Positions 1 through 8,632 of a stretch of DNA of 64,000 bases are shown piece by piece; within the stretch, counting starts at the first letter, position 1; every line of letters begins with the position of its first letter. The position numbers were made by a program, and so were the translations under genes. The notes below the pieces were generated by a model. The model searched no databases and was not told the origin of the DNA. It worked only from the letters and a program-made list of their open reading frames with translations. Source of the DNA: Vibrio splendidus (GTDB lineage: Bacteria; Pseudomonadota; Gammaproteobacteria; Enterobacterales; Vibrionaceae). The DNA lies in assembly GCF_003345295.1 (NCBI RefSeq), contig NZ_CP031055.1, positions 1,302,001 to 1,366,000 of the forward strand. The letters are read 5' to 3'.

Positions 1-1
1 A

Positions 2-58
2 AAAGAGCTGGCGGATATTGTTGATATCATCGTGAAAAAATCGGATAGCTGGAATTAG
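2..58 (+). CDS. C-terminal end of an unidentified protein (partial)
   Basis: An open frame enters from the left edge and ends at a TAG (56-58). It encodes 18 residues, KELADIVDIIVKKSDSWN. The tail looks like a short amphipathic helix, but it is too short to name a family. The start and most of the gene lie outside the window. Confidence 0.5.
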   Translation, partial: KELADIVDIIVKKSDSWN

Positions 59-352
59 TCTAACGTAATGGTTGTAAAGCTATTCTGATATTCAACGTCA
101 TTACTATGGTGGATTTTTCTGTGTGCATGGTTTAGGCGGTTCTTTTCGATATTTAGTGACAAACGAAGTCATAGGTTAAATATCGAATACGTTTAATAGG
201 TTAGTTTTTAATTAGATTTAATCACAAAAACATGTGAGGCTAAATAATGAAAAAATACCAGTGCATATGTTGGTTAATGCATGCCGGTCTTGGTATTAGT
301 ATTTCGTATGTTTATTTTAGATATATATTAGGATGAGTCATCGTATTGAAAT
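59..352. other. AT-rich intergenic stretch, no clear gene
   Basis: This AT-rich stretch has no gene I can support. One small open frame (247-336, plus strand) would encode 29 residues starting MKKYQCICWLMH. It lies a short distance after a weak GTGAGG-like purine stretch. Its composition (Cys, Trp, Tyr-rich, no recognisable pattern) is no better than chance. Confidence 0.4.
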
Positions 353-389
353 ATCACACTCGAAGCTGAAGCGTGCAATAGAGTGTGAT
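353..389 (-). terminator. Possible terminator of the LysR gene
   Basis: A perfect 9-bp inverted repeat (ATCACACTC at 353-361 and GAGTGTGAT at 381-389) lies 20 bp beyond the stop of the minus-strand LysR gene. On the minus strand the stem is followed by ATTTCAAT, a poor U-tract, so termination is plausible but weak. Confidence 0.35.
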
Positions 390-409
390 TGTTAGATTTC
401 AACAGAGTA

Positions 410-1303
410 TTATTGAGTCAAATCAGCAACAAATGTTTGCTTGTAACTGGCAGTAGTTTGCAGCTCTTTTTTGATCCATTGGTTGAACAAGCTAAAGTCA
501 GAGTGTAATTGCCAGAAGAGGGATGCAATAACTCGCTTACCAAAAAAATCAGGGTGGTCTGTAACTACTTTAAGTTTACTATTTTCTACACTTCCCTCTA
601 TGAGAAACCCCGGTAAAAAAGCGATACCTTTTTGAGCCTTACATAGATCGATGATGGTTCCTAAATCATCCAGTCGCCATAAGTTATACGATGCTATGTT
701 TGACAAGTTAAGCAGCTCTTCACAACCATCCATTAATAGAACTCGTTGTGATGGTGCTTGAGACTTAAAGGTTATCAGGTCTTCATGAGCCACCCACCAA
801 CAGTTGACGTGAAACAACTCCTCTATATTGAAGTCGTAATTTGTCTTGTGATAGGGGTTACCTAGGGCTAAATCTATCTTCCCTTCATTTATATAGTTAC
901 CTAACACGAAACTGGGTTTAGTTACGACAAGTAAATCAACGTTAGGGAATGCTTCTGAAAATGCTAACAGTGTTTTCTTTACATTATTATTAAACACTAA
1001 TGGGTCTATGCCTACCCGATAGACTATCTGGTCAGATATATTCATTTGCTGTGCGATCGTGACTAGATCACGATATTTCGATACCACAGGTAAAGATAAC
1101 TGGAATAGTCGTTTTCCCTTCTCTGTTAGCCAAACTTTAGAGTGTTCTCTATTAAATACATTGAAACCTAAATCGGACTCAAGATTTTGAACAGCTGTGC
1201 TAACGGTTGATTGTGACTTGCCAAGCTTGCGAGCAGCAGAGCTAAATGAACCTTCCTCAACTACCGCTATGAACGAAATGATATTTTCGAAATGTAGTTT
1301 CAT
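410..1303 (-). CDS. LysR-family transcriptional regulator
   Basis: This is a 297-residue LysR-type DNA-binding regulator, the usual family length. The N-terminal winged helix-turn-helix (about residues 5-62) contains the typical stretch GSFSSAARKLGKSQSTVS. The rest is a periplasmic-binding-protein-like effector domain. I chose the ATG at 1301-1303 because AAAAGG lies about 11 nt upstream; a TTG eight codons earlier keeps the frame open but has no ribosome site. The gene is divergent from the flp/tad operon across about 420 bp, so it could control pilus expression. That is inference from position only, and the effector is unknown. Confidence 0.85.
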   Translation of the reverse strand: MKLHFENIISFIAVVEEGSFSSAARKLGKSQSTVSTAVQNLESDLGFNVFNREHSKVWLTEKGKRLFQLSLPVVSKYRDLVTIAQQMNISDQIVYRVGIDPLVFNNNVKKTLLAFSEAFPNVDLLVVTKPSFVLGNYINEGKIDLALGNPYHKTNYDFNIEELFHVNCWWVAHEDLITFKSQAPSQRVLLMDGCEELLNLSNIASYNLWRLDDLGTIIDLCKAQKGIAFLPGFLIEGSVENSKLKVVTDHPDFFGKRVIASLFWQLHSDFSLFNQWIKKELQTTASYKQTFVADLTQ

Positions 1304-1722
1304 GATTCGACTAACCTTTTGACACAAATAAATTATATTTTTTATGGTTTGTTGATTTGAAGAACAATAGCGTGATGATAATTGTATTTCAACAAGTTTT
1401 ATAAGGAGTAATAAAACTGGGTAAATTAATTCTTAGATTGGTTCCAAAGCTTATATAAAGTTTAGATAAGTTAAAATATTGACCAATGTCTTACTTTTTC
1501 AAGTTTATAAATTTGATTTAATATTGTCTTGTGAGGCTGATCTTATATATAACTCATTGTTAATTATGATTTTGTTTTTAATTCCTTTGTTTTTAATGTG
1601 TTTATTTTGATCATTTTTTACACGACCTATAGATTGAATCGATAGGGGGTATTTTCCATAGATTGGTGGTGCTAATTATAATGGCGACGAATTTTCAACA
1701 GCCCTTATAGGAAGACATAATA
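1304..1722. promoter_or_regulatory. Divergent regulatory region between LysR gene and flp
   Basis: This is about 420 bp of AT-rich DNA without a gene. A perfect -10 hexamer TATAAT (1677-1682) has a weak -35 candidate TTCCAT (1654-1659) at 17-bp spacing, which would start flp transcription near 1689. A ribosome site AGGAAG lies 8-9 nt before the flp ATG. A weak -35 beside a perfect -10 suggests activator dependence, and the divergent LysR protein is the obvious candidate. I did not find a confident LysR T-N11-A box. Confidence 0.45.
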
Positions 1723-1929
1723 ATGATTACTAAGCTATACGTTAAAACAAGCATGTTTCTATCACAATTCAAGAACGATGAGCGCGGAGTAACGGCAATT
1801 GAATATGGTCTTATTGCGGTAGCAATGGCTGTATTAGTAACTGCAGCAGTAGGCCCTACTGGTTTTATTGGAAAACTTGAAACAGCTTTTGCGCAAGTAG
1901 CTACCGCTATTGGTACTGCTAGCAAGTAA
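1723..1929 (+). CDS. flp: Flp-type major pilin precursor
   Basis: This 68-residue prepilin is the structural subunit of the tad (tight adherence) type IVb pilus. A basic leader ends at Gly (NDERG) and is followed by VTAIEYGLIAVAMAVL, the Flp signature with Glu at +5 and Tyr at +6 of the mature protein. The prepilin peptidase (TadV, next gene) should cut between Gly and Val. The mature pilin is about 46 residues, mostly one hydrophobic helix. ATG 1723 has AGGAAG upstream. Two stem-loops separate it from the rest of the operon, which fits high pilin expression over the assembly genes. Confidence 0.95.
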   Translation: MITKLYVKTSMFLSQFKNDERGVTAIEYGLIAVAMAVLVTAAVGPTGFIGKLETAFAQVATAIGTASK

Positions 1930-1975
1930 CATCAAGCCTTATTGGCTAACGTAGAATTTATCGAAAGATAGTTGT

Positions 1976-2028
1976 GCCAGACCTATGTTTTCATTGGTCT
2001 GGCTCAGTTAATTGGGAATGCCAATTAA
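1976..2028 (+). promoter_or_regulatory. Two stem-loops between flp and tadV
   Basis: The first hairpin is a perfect 8-bp GC-rich stem, GCCAGACC (1976-1983) with GGTCTGGC (1996-2003). The second is TTAATTGG (2008-2015) with CCAATTAA (2021-2028). Neither has a run of T, so they are more likely a partial attenuator or a 3'-end stabiliser of a short flp message than a full terminator. They would let pilin outnumber the assembly proteins. Confidence 0.55.
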
Positions 2029-2074
2029 TACATGCTAACGCCAATCCATATAAATTTAGGCAATATTTCCAATT

Positions 2075-2527
2075 TTGAGTTTTGAAGTGTATTTACTAAT
2101 TTTGGCAATCGTGTGTGTCTATGTATCGGTTACCGATTTTCTCTATCGAAAGATACAAAATCACGCATTGTTGATATTACTCTTTTTGCAATGTTTTCTG
2201 TCACCGTTAGACATTCAGATTATCAGTTTTTTACTGGTGTTAGGGGGAGGGCTAATTCTTTACGCCCTGATTTGGATTGGAGCCGGTGATATTAAATATG
2301 CCGCGGTTCTATCACTTACCATACCTCTTAGCGATTTACATTGGGCGTTTGTTATGACGGCTTTTGCTGGCGGATTTTTAGCCGTTATTTATCTCGTCAA
2401 TAACAAGTTGGTAAGTAAAAAGCGAACAAGAAAAGCGTCGAACGACCAACAAGGTATTCCATATGGGATAGCAATTAGCGTTGGATTCTACTTGGTAATT
2501 TTAACTCAAAACACGCCACATATATAA
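2075..2527 (+). CDS. tadV: TadV/CpaA prepilin peptidase
   Basis: This is an inner-membrane aspartyl protease (A24 family) of 150 residues that removes the leader of the Flp prepilin and pseudopilins. The two catalytic Asp are visible: Asp21 in SVTDFLYRKIQN and Asp72 in GAGDIK. Four or five hydrophobic segments cover most of the protein. The frame has no ATG start. It opens after a TAG at 2057-2059, leaving TTG 2075 (no ribosome site) or GTG 2087 (GAG 7 nt upstream). The start is therefore uncertain, and translation is probably weak. Confidence 0.85.
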   Translation: MSFEVYLLILAIVCVYVSVTDFLYRKIQNHALLILLFLQCFLSPLDIQIISFLLVLGGGLILYALIWIGAGDIKYAAVLSLTIPLSDLHWAFVMTAFAGGFLAVIYLVNNKLVSKKRTRKASNDQQGIPYGIAISVGFYLVILTQNTPHI

Positions 2528-2548
2528 ACCTCCAAGAATGAGAACATT

Positions 2549-3373
2549 ATGAGATCTCGACTGGTATTACTTGTTGCCATTGCTGCCTTAATAGTTGGCG
2601 CGCTAGGCGTTGTCGATTTATTGAAGAGTGAACCCAAAGCGACCACGATTGCTGAAGTGGTGGAAAAAAAGAACGAAGAGCATGTTGCCGTTTGGATGAC
2701 CACGGAACCTTATGAAAAAGGACGTGCGATCGATGCGCAAGGTGTCGTAAAACAACAACTCCCTCTTAGTGAAGCATTAATGCTTGGCGTCAGAGAAGAC
2801 GCACAAATCAGCTTTTCACCCTCCATTTTGCTCAATCGCAGTCTTAGCGCAGGTGAGGTTGTGCTACCTGAATATCAAGTGATGCCTGGCCAGCCCGGAT
2901 ACATCGATCTTTTGATCACGGAAGGTATGACGTTATACCCACTTAAAGTCAGTGACAAAAACCTAATCAACGATTACATCCGCCCAGGAACGTCCATCGA
3001 TATCCTCACTGTAAGCTCTCCAAACGATAATTTAGCTGGAAACCTCGATAAGCCGAAGCGCTTTAGAGGGGTAAAGGCTTCGATGTTTCTTAAAAACGTC
3101 AAAGTACTCAACATTGGAAATGACGCAACTGGCGACAGTTCTATTACCGCTCGCGCTCCGAGTAAAGAGGACGGACTGACCACGGTGGTCATCGAAGTTA
3201 GCCCCGACGAGTTACCAAAACTTGCGCTAGCACAACGAACAATGCACATCGAAATTTACCGAAGCCAAACCTACACGCAACCTGAGTTCGCGGAGGTGCG
3301 CAATATTATCGATAACTATACCGGGATTGCTGAGTTACGCGGTAATGAGAATAACCCTAGAGAGGCGTTGTAA
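2549..3373 (+). CDS. rcpC: RcpC/CpaB pilus assembly protein
   Basis: This 274-residue periplasmic protein has one N-terminal membrane anchor (residues 3-23, hydrophobic) and a SAF-like domain (about 50-115, with AGEVVLPEYQV). A second beta-rich domain begins near residue 120. CpaB/RcpC proteins accompany the outer-membrane secretin of tad pili. The gene starts 21 nt after tadV and ends 2 nt before rcpA, so it is translated as part of the operon. Confidence 0.9.
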   Translation: MRSRLVLLVAIAALIVGALGVVDLLKSEPKATTIAEVVEKKNEEHVAVWMTTEPYEKGRAIDAQGVVKQQLPLSEALMLGVREDAQISFSPSILLNRSLSAGEVVLPEYQVMPGQPGYIDLLITEGMTLYPLKVSDKNLINDYIRPGTSIDILTVSSPNDNLAGNLDKPKRFRGVKASMFLKNVKVLNIGNDATGDSSITARAPSKEDGLTTVVIEVSPDELPKLALAQRTMHIEIYRSQTYTQPEFAEVRNIIDNYTGIAELRGNENNPREAL

Positions 3374-3375
3374 TT

Positions 3376-4743
3376 ATGATTCATGATCGAATCAAGCAAG
3401 CACTGCGTGTTTCCATTCTAGCGCCGTTGATTAGCTTACTTTCTATAACAAACACTTTTGCCGCCGATCGTTCCATCACGCTCAACGATGGTCAGCACAT
3501 CCAATTAAAAAGCCCAATTGGACAAGTGTTCATTAATAACCCCGATATCGTCGACTACAAAATAATCAACGACAACACACTTGTTGTGTTCGCCAATGCT
3601 ATTGGGCAATCACGACTGATCGTCTACGGCATTGATGATGATGTTCTGCTTTCAGACCGCATTATTGTTGATTTGGATTTAACTGATATTAGACGCCAAA
3701 TTAAATTCCATTTCCCTGATGCCAAAGTCAAGGTTCAGTCTGTGGGAGAGCAAGTCGCCGTAAGTGGTCTTGTTGATTCCGAAGCGACTCGTGACGACAT
3801 CTATCGTTTGGTTGCCACTCTACTTGGACGAGAAAAAACAGAGAAATGGGACAAAACGGTGAAGCTGGAGTTTAAGTCCGACAACTCAAATTATGAAGAG
3901 CCCGAAAGTATGGTGTTTGCCCGCAACATGACGTGGGAAGGGATCATCGAACGTATTGAAGTCGCAACGACCCAACAAGTGAACGTCAAAATCTCAGTGG
4001 CTCAAGTCACCGAATCATTTGGACAAACTGTTGGTGTTGATTGGAGCTCCGTCGGTTCAAGTGTTGGCGAATTTGTTTTCGACCAGTTCGATGCAGCAAA
4101 CTTAAGTACGTTAATTACTGCATTAGGTAATGACCAGATTGCTGAAGTTCTGGCTGAACCCAACTTAACCGTGCTATCTGGTGAGTCAGCAAGTTTCCTT
4201 GTGGGTGGTGAAGTGCCCGTTATTGTGTCTACCAATAGTAACGTGAACATTTCATTCAAAGAGTTCGGCATCAAACTCGACCTTACTGCAAAAGTACTTA
4301 GCCAAGACAGAATCCGCATGCAATTAGCGCCAGAAGTGAGCGAAGTTGAAGGCTATGTCGAAGCGGCAGGAATCAAAGTTCCGCAACTGGCTTCACGACG
4401 TGCGATGACAACCGTAGAGTTAGCCGATGGCGACAGCTTCGTCCTTGGTGGCTTGATGAGCAGTGCCGATTTGGAAAAAATGCAAAAAATCCCTTTTGTT
4501 GGTGATATTCCAGTACTCGGTGCCGCATTCCGAAAAGCAACCACAGAAAGAAAACGAACTGAATTGATCATCGTTGCCACTGTGAATCTTGTAGAGCCAA
4601 TTAAGCCGAAAGACATTCAACTGCCTTACATCAAGAAGACGTCTACTTTGGCGCGTTGGCTAAACATTAAGTGGGATGGCAAGTCGGTGACATCTTCTGA
4701 TGCAACGATTCGCTTGTTGTCGCAAGGAGGGTTTATCCAATGA
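3376..4743 (+). CDS. rcpA: RcpA/CpaC outer-membrane secretin
   Basis: This 455-residue secretin forms the outer-membrane channel of the tad pilus. It has a signal peptide ending at TNTFAADR (about residue 29). A pilus-formation N-terminal domain (about 33-105) with VDYKIINDNTLVVFANAIGQ is followed by a BON-like stretch. The C-terminal secretin domain (about 190-415) contains EPNLTVLSGESASFLVGGEV and VELADGDSFVLGGLMSS. The last codons overlap the next gene by 4 nt (ATGA), indicating translational coupling. Confidence 0.93.
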   Translation: MIHDRIKQALRVSILAPLISLLSITNTFAADRSITLNDGQHIQLKSPIGQVFINNPDIVDYKIINDNTLVVFANAIGQSRLIVYGIDDDVLLSDRIIVDLDLTDIRRQIKFHFPDAKVKVQSVGEQVAVSGLVDSEATRDDIYRLVATLLGREKTEKWDKTVKLEFKSDNSNYEEPESMVFARNMTWEGIIERIEVATTQQVNVKISVAQVTESFGQTVGVDWSSVGSSVGEFVFDQFDAANLSTLITALGNDQIAEVLAEPNLTVLSGESASFLVGGEVPVIVSTNSNVNISFKEFGIKLDLTAKVLSQDRIRMQLAPEVSEVEGYVEAAGIKVPQLASRRAMTTVELADGDSFVLGGLMSSADLEKMQKIPFVGDIPVLGAAFRKATTERKRTELIIVATVNLVEPIKPKDIQLPYIKKTSTLARWLNIKWDGKSVTSSDATIRLLSQGGFIQ

Positions 4744-5219
4744 AGAAATTACTATTAATGGCGTTATTAACCACGTCACTTTTAGGCTGTGCCTCTGAGC
4801 AATACTTTGTTGGACATGGTGCTGAAGCCTTGGTGTACAAAGAGCATCACAGCTTTGAGTTTGCGATGAAAAACCGAGCTGAAACCACCAAGCAGATTAC
4901 CGCTTTGATTCAAGATATTGAATCAACGGACAAAGAAGCCACTTATGTCGTGGATTACAAATCAACCCGTAGTAAACAGATGTTGCAAGAGATCTTCGAT
5001 CAATATCCGTCGCATGTCATCGCGCCACAAAGAGTCTCGTATCGAAACGCTCCATTGTTGCCGAGCGACTTAAAGATTCAGGTGACCTTAGCGCGTTTGA
5101 AGACTCAGGAATGCGCACCAGCACAGATTCACGTTCGATTGAGGCAGTCAGATTGCTTTGCTGAATCGATGCGTTTGAAGCAAGTGGCTTACAAGTCTCG
5201 ATTGGTAGGAGAGCAATAA
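4740..5219 (+). CDS. Small lipoprotein in the RcpB position of the tad operon
   Basis: This is a 159-residue lipoprotein. The signal peptide ends in the lipobox LLGC (Cys17), so the mature protein is lipid-anchored, probably at the outer membrane. It lies exactly where rcpB (or cpaD) sits in other tad loci, between the secretin and TadZ, and likely helps secretin assembly. I cannot see a conserved domain. It contains Cys123 and Cys136 (positions approximate), which could form a disulfide. It overlaps rcpA by 4 nt and shares one base (TAATG) with tadZ. Confidence 0.7.
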   Translation: MKKLLLMALLTTSLLGCASEQYFVGHGAEALVYKEHHSFEFAMKNRAETTKQITALIQDIESTDKEATYVVDYKSTRSKQMLQEIFDQYPSHVIAPQRVSYRNAPLLPSDLKIQVTLARLKTQECAPAQIHVRLRQSDCFAESMRLKQVAYKSRLVGEQ

Positions 5220-6460
5220 TGTTTGACCTGACTAAAGCGTTAACAACAAAGGCCAAGCCAGTGCAAACCGGAACGACAGGGGTTGCCGGATGTACTTTGT
5301 TCTATCAATCTCAAGAGTGTTTAGATCTTGTTCAAGAAGTCTTTCGATTTGAAGGGTGGAATGATCCTGCATGTGTTAAAGCCAAAGCGGGTTTGACCAA
5401 ACTGACAGAGCAACAGAGTAGCCATATCGTTATTTTGGAACTTAATGAATCGACCAATGTTGTTGAGGATGCTAAAGCCTTTGCCAGCAAACTACCCACA
5501 CACAAAGGCGTGGTGGTGATTGGTAAAGAGGATGCTATTTCTACGCTTCGTTCTCTTAAAGACATGGGTTTTTACTACGTGTTCTGGCCGGTGAATAAGC
5601 AGGAGTTTGCTGACTTCTTAAACCACGTTAGCAAGAACCTGAAGACGTTCTCTGGTGTGAGTCAAAAACGTAAAGCGAAGCGCGTGGCGATTGTCGGTTC
5701 AAAAGGTGGCGTTGGCGCATCGTTTATCACAACTGAGTTGAGCTCACTGTTATCGACGCAAGGCTCGGACACGATTCTCGTCGATCATCAATATGCGGAT
5801 ACCAACATTGATGTTTTGCTCGGCCTAAAAGATTTTAAGCCGAGAACCATCGACGAGTTCACGGCACCATTGCATGAAATGGATGAAGAAGGGGCGTTGA
5901 GTTACCTCATCAATGCTCGCAAGAATTTACGACTGTTGGCGATTGATGGCGACATGAGCCAAAGCGATGTTCTTAATTACAACCAAACCTTGTGCGAGTT
6001 GTTAGCGCGCAACACCAATTTCATTATCGAAGACTTTTCTGGTGGTGTGGATTTCAAAGTTGAACCTCAACTCTTGGTAGAAAACTTTGATGTGGTTGTG
6101 TTGGTTTTAGACGCATCAGTGTCTTCAGTAAGAAGTGCAAAACGATTGTATGAAAAAGTCTCCAATTTGCAGCTTTCGCTATCGTCGCGTACTCGTGTGA
6201 TTACGGTGGTGAACTACCATCGCCCAGAAAATGCATACGTCTTACAAAGGCCTGATCTTATTAAGTATCTAGGCGCAGAAGTTGATCTCGAAGTCGACTA
6301 CTGCAAAGCGCTGGCGCATATCATTATCGATGGAAAACGCGGGCATAAGCATGATCGTCATATTAGTCGTTCTATGGAACAGTTGGTGAAGCTGATTAAT
6401 GGTCAACCTATGGACCAGAAGGGCATGAACTCTTGGTTGAAAAAGGTGCGTGCTAAATGA
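5219..6460 (+). CDS. tadZ: TadZ/CpaE localisation ATPase with degenerate Walker A
   Basis: This 413-residue MinD/ParA-like protein is expected to place the tad machinery at a pole. Residues 25-145 form an atypical receiver-like domain. The ATPase domain begins with VAIVGSKGGVGASFI (residues 156-170). In the deviant Walker A (KGGxGK[ST]) the second Lys is replaced by Ala (KGGVGAS, 162-168), so nucleotide binding or hydrolysis may be weak. Non-canonical Walker A motifs are known in TadZ proteins. The gene overlaps both neighbours (1 nt and 4 nt). Confidence 0.9.
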   Translation: MFDLTKALTTKAKPVQTGTTGVAGCTLFYQSQECLDLVQEVFRFEGWNDPACVKAKAGLTKLTEQQSSHIVILELNESTNVVEDAKAFASKLPTHKGVVVIGKEDAISTLRSLKDMGFYYVFWPVNKQEFADFLNHVSKNLKTFSGVSQKRKAKRVAIVGSKGGVGASFITTELSSLLSTQGSDTILVDHQYADTNIDVLLGLKDFKPRTIDEFTAPLHEMDEEGALSYLINARKNLRLLAIDGDMSQSDVLNYNQTLCELLARNTNFIIEDFSGGVDFKVEPQLLVENFDVVVLVLDASVSSVRSAKRLYEKVSNLQLSLSSRTRVITVVNYHRPENAYVLQRPDLIKYLGAEVDLEVDYCKALAHIIIDGKRGHKHDRHISRSMEQLVKLINGQPMDQKGMNSWLKKVRAK

Positions 6461-7728
6461 GTTCTAACAAAGACTTATACCTCGCGTTTCGTGGCCAGAT
6501 ATTTGAAGCCCTAGATGCAGAAGCGGTTCAGAAAATGAGCCGCAGAGATCTTGAATCCCAAATACAAGCGGCGGTTGATTTGCTAGCAAATAGCTACCAA
6601 AGACCAATCACCTCGATGATGAAGTCAGGCTTGGTGAAAAGCCTGATTGATGAACTGTTTGGCTTGGGTCCTTTACAGCCCTTGGTCGAAGATCAGTCCA
6701 TTTCTGACATCATGGTGAACGGACCCAACAACATCTTTTTCGAACGACACGGTAAGGTGAAAAAGTCCGAAGTCTCGTTTGTGAATGAGGAACAGTTGTT
6801 AGCCATTGCTAAGCGTATTGCCTCACGTGTCGGAAGACGTGTCGATGAACTTTCGCCGACGGTCGACGCCAGGTTAGAAGACGGCAGCCGTGTGAACATC
6901 GTGATTCCTCCCATTTCGTTGGATGGTACTTCGATCTCTATTCGTAAGTTCAGAGAGCAGAACATCGGCTTTGAAGATTTGATTGGCTTCGGTTCTATGT
7001 CTCCAGACATGGCGCGAGTGTTGATGATCGCTTCTCGCTGTCGAATCAATGTGTTGATTTCTGGCGGTACCGGCTCAGGTAAAACCACGCTGCTCAACGC
7101 ATTATCTCAATACATTGCCGAAGATGAACGTATTGTCACCATTGAAGATGCGGCTGAACTGCGCCTGCAACAACCCAATTTAGTTCGACTCGAAACACGT
7201 ACCTCGAGTGTTGAACAAACTGGAGCGGTGACTCAGCGTGAGTTAGTGATCAATGCACTTCGTATGCGTCCAGACCGCATTATTCTTGGTGAGTGTCGTG
7301 GCTCTGAAGCGTTCGAAATGTTGCAAGCCATGAACACCGGACACGACGGTTCGATGTCTACATTGCACGCCAACACGCCGCGTGATGCGATTGCTCGTGT
7401 TGAATCGATGGTGATGATGGCGAACCTAAATCAGCCTCTTGACGCGATTAGAAGAACGATCGTGAGTGCCGTTCAAATGATTGTTCAGGTTAACAGGTTG
7501 CGCGATGGGTCTCGTAAGATCACAAGCATCTCGGAAATCGTCGGCCTAGAAGGCGATAGCGTAGTAATGGAAGAGATCTACCGTTTTCGTTATGACGACG
7601 CGCATTATGGAGAAACCGTAAAAGGCGAATTCGTCACCGACGGCATTATGCAGCGATCTGAGCTTGTGAAAAAAGCGCAATTCTTCGGGCTCTACGAAGA
7701 GCTGAAAGCATCGTTTAAGGGGGCCTAG
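6457..7728 (+). CDS. tadA: TadA/CpaF pilus assembly ATPase
   Basis: This 423-residue hexameric secretion ATPase (GspE/VirB11 superfamily) drives Flp pilus extension and probably retraction at the inner face of the cytoplasmic membrane. Walker A is GGTGSGKT (203-210), the Asp box lies near VTIEDAAELRL (228-238), Walker B is IILGE (275-279), and the His box GHDGSMSTLHAN spans 295-306. All key residues are present and the length is normal for CpaF. The start overlaps tadZ by 4 nt. Confidence 0.96.
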   Translation: MSSNKDLYLAFRGQIFEALDAEAVQKMSRRDLESQIQAAVDLLANSYQRPITSMMKSGLVKSLIDELFGLGPLQPLVEDQSISDIMVNGPNNIFFERHGKVKKSEVSFVNEEQLLAIAKRIASRVGRRVDELSPTVDARLEDGSRVNIVIPPISLDGTSISIRKFREQNIGFEDLIGFGSMSPDMARVLMIASRCRINVLISGGTGSGKTTLLNALSQYIAEDERIVTIEDAAELRLQQPNLVRLETRTSSVEQTGAVTQRELVINALRMRPDRIILGECRGSEAFEMLQAMNTGHDGSMSTLHANTPRDAIARVESMVMMANLNQPLDAIRRTIVSAVQMIVQVNRLRDGSRKITSISEIVGLEGDSVVMEEIYRFRYDDAHYGETVKGEFVTDGIMQRSELVKKAQFFGLYEELKASFKGA

Positions 7729-7729
7729 C

Positions 7730-8632
7730 ATGCTTTGGCTTTCGTTAATCCTCTTTGCGTTTGTGCTGCTTTTGATCCGAGATTCAAAGGTAAAAAAGGT
7801 CAATCAGTTTTTCAATATTGAAGAAGTAGAAGCGGAAAACTTCAATGCCATTAACGTCAAGTCTTTGGTTCGTAAGCAAAACTGGCAAAAGTTCAAAGAG
7901 TCCATATCACCCACGTTAATGGTGTTAGGCCCGCGTTCTTCTCTTTACATTGCGCTCTATATTACGGGCAGCATAATCGCATCTTGGTACATCGTTGTTG
8001 AATTGCTATCAATCACCAATACGTGGTTAGTGCTGGGCTCATCTATGGTATTTACCCTATGTGGTTATCGATTCCTGGTTACAAGAAGACGTCGAGAATT
8101 TGAGAATACGTTCCCTGATGCGTTGAATATTTTAATGAGTGCGGTAACTGCTGGTGACAGCTTAATGCAAGCTATTAGCTATGTAGGCGATGTAATGCAC
8201 AACCCGATTGGTCGCGAATTTAAGCTAATGGGCGACCGACTGAAGTTGGGTGAGTCACCTGAAGTGGTGCTTAAACGTTCGTGCAAAAACTATCCTTATC
8301 CGGAGTTTCTGTTTTTTACCGTGACGATCAGGGCGAATATCGCGCGAGGCGGCCAACTCAAAGGCGTGTTGGCGCGGCTGATTAGGGTTTTGGTTGACTC
8401 TCGAACGCTAGAGAAAAAGAAAATGGCGATGACTTCAGAAGCTCGAATTTCCGCCAAAATAGTTGCGGCTATTCCTCTGATTTTTATGCTAATTCTCAAC
8501 TACGTTAATCCCGATAATGTGGAGTTTGTTCTCTACGATCCAGAAGGAAGGCTGGTACTGTTTTATGTGCTGGGTAGTGAACTGTTCGGTCTATTTCTTG
8601 TTTGGTTGTTAGTGAGAGGAGTACGCGCATGA
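7730..8632 (+). CDS. tadB: TadB inner-membrane platform protein
   Basis: This 300-residue T2SF/GspF-type membrane protein forms, with TadC, the inner-membrane platform on which TadA acts. Hydrophobic segments lie near residues 1-15, 72-92, 96-116, 245-262 and 272-297. The cytoplasmic GspF-like domain (about 125-245) contains FPDALNILMSAVTAGDSLMQ and RGGQLKGVLARL. It starts 2 nt after tadA and its TGA overlaps the tadC start. Confidence 0.93.
   Translation: MLWLSLILFAFVLLLIRDSKVKKVNQFFNIEEVEAENFNAINVKSLVRKQNWQKFKESISPTLMVLGPRSSLYIALYITGSIIASWYIVVELLSITNTWLVLGSSMVFTLCGYRFLVTRRRREFENTFPDALNILMSAVTAGDSLMQAISYVGDVMHNPIGREFKLMGDRLKLGESPEVVLKRSCKNYPYPEFLFFTVTIRANIARGGQLKGVLARLIRVLVDSRTLEKKKMAMTSEARISAKIVAAIPLIFMLILNYVNPDNVEFVLYDPEGRLVLFYVLGSELFGLFLVWLLVRGVRA

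Noticed and set aside
247..336. Small 29-residue open frame near the left edge
   Set aside because: Weak ribosome site and no conserved pattern; cannot be told from chance.
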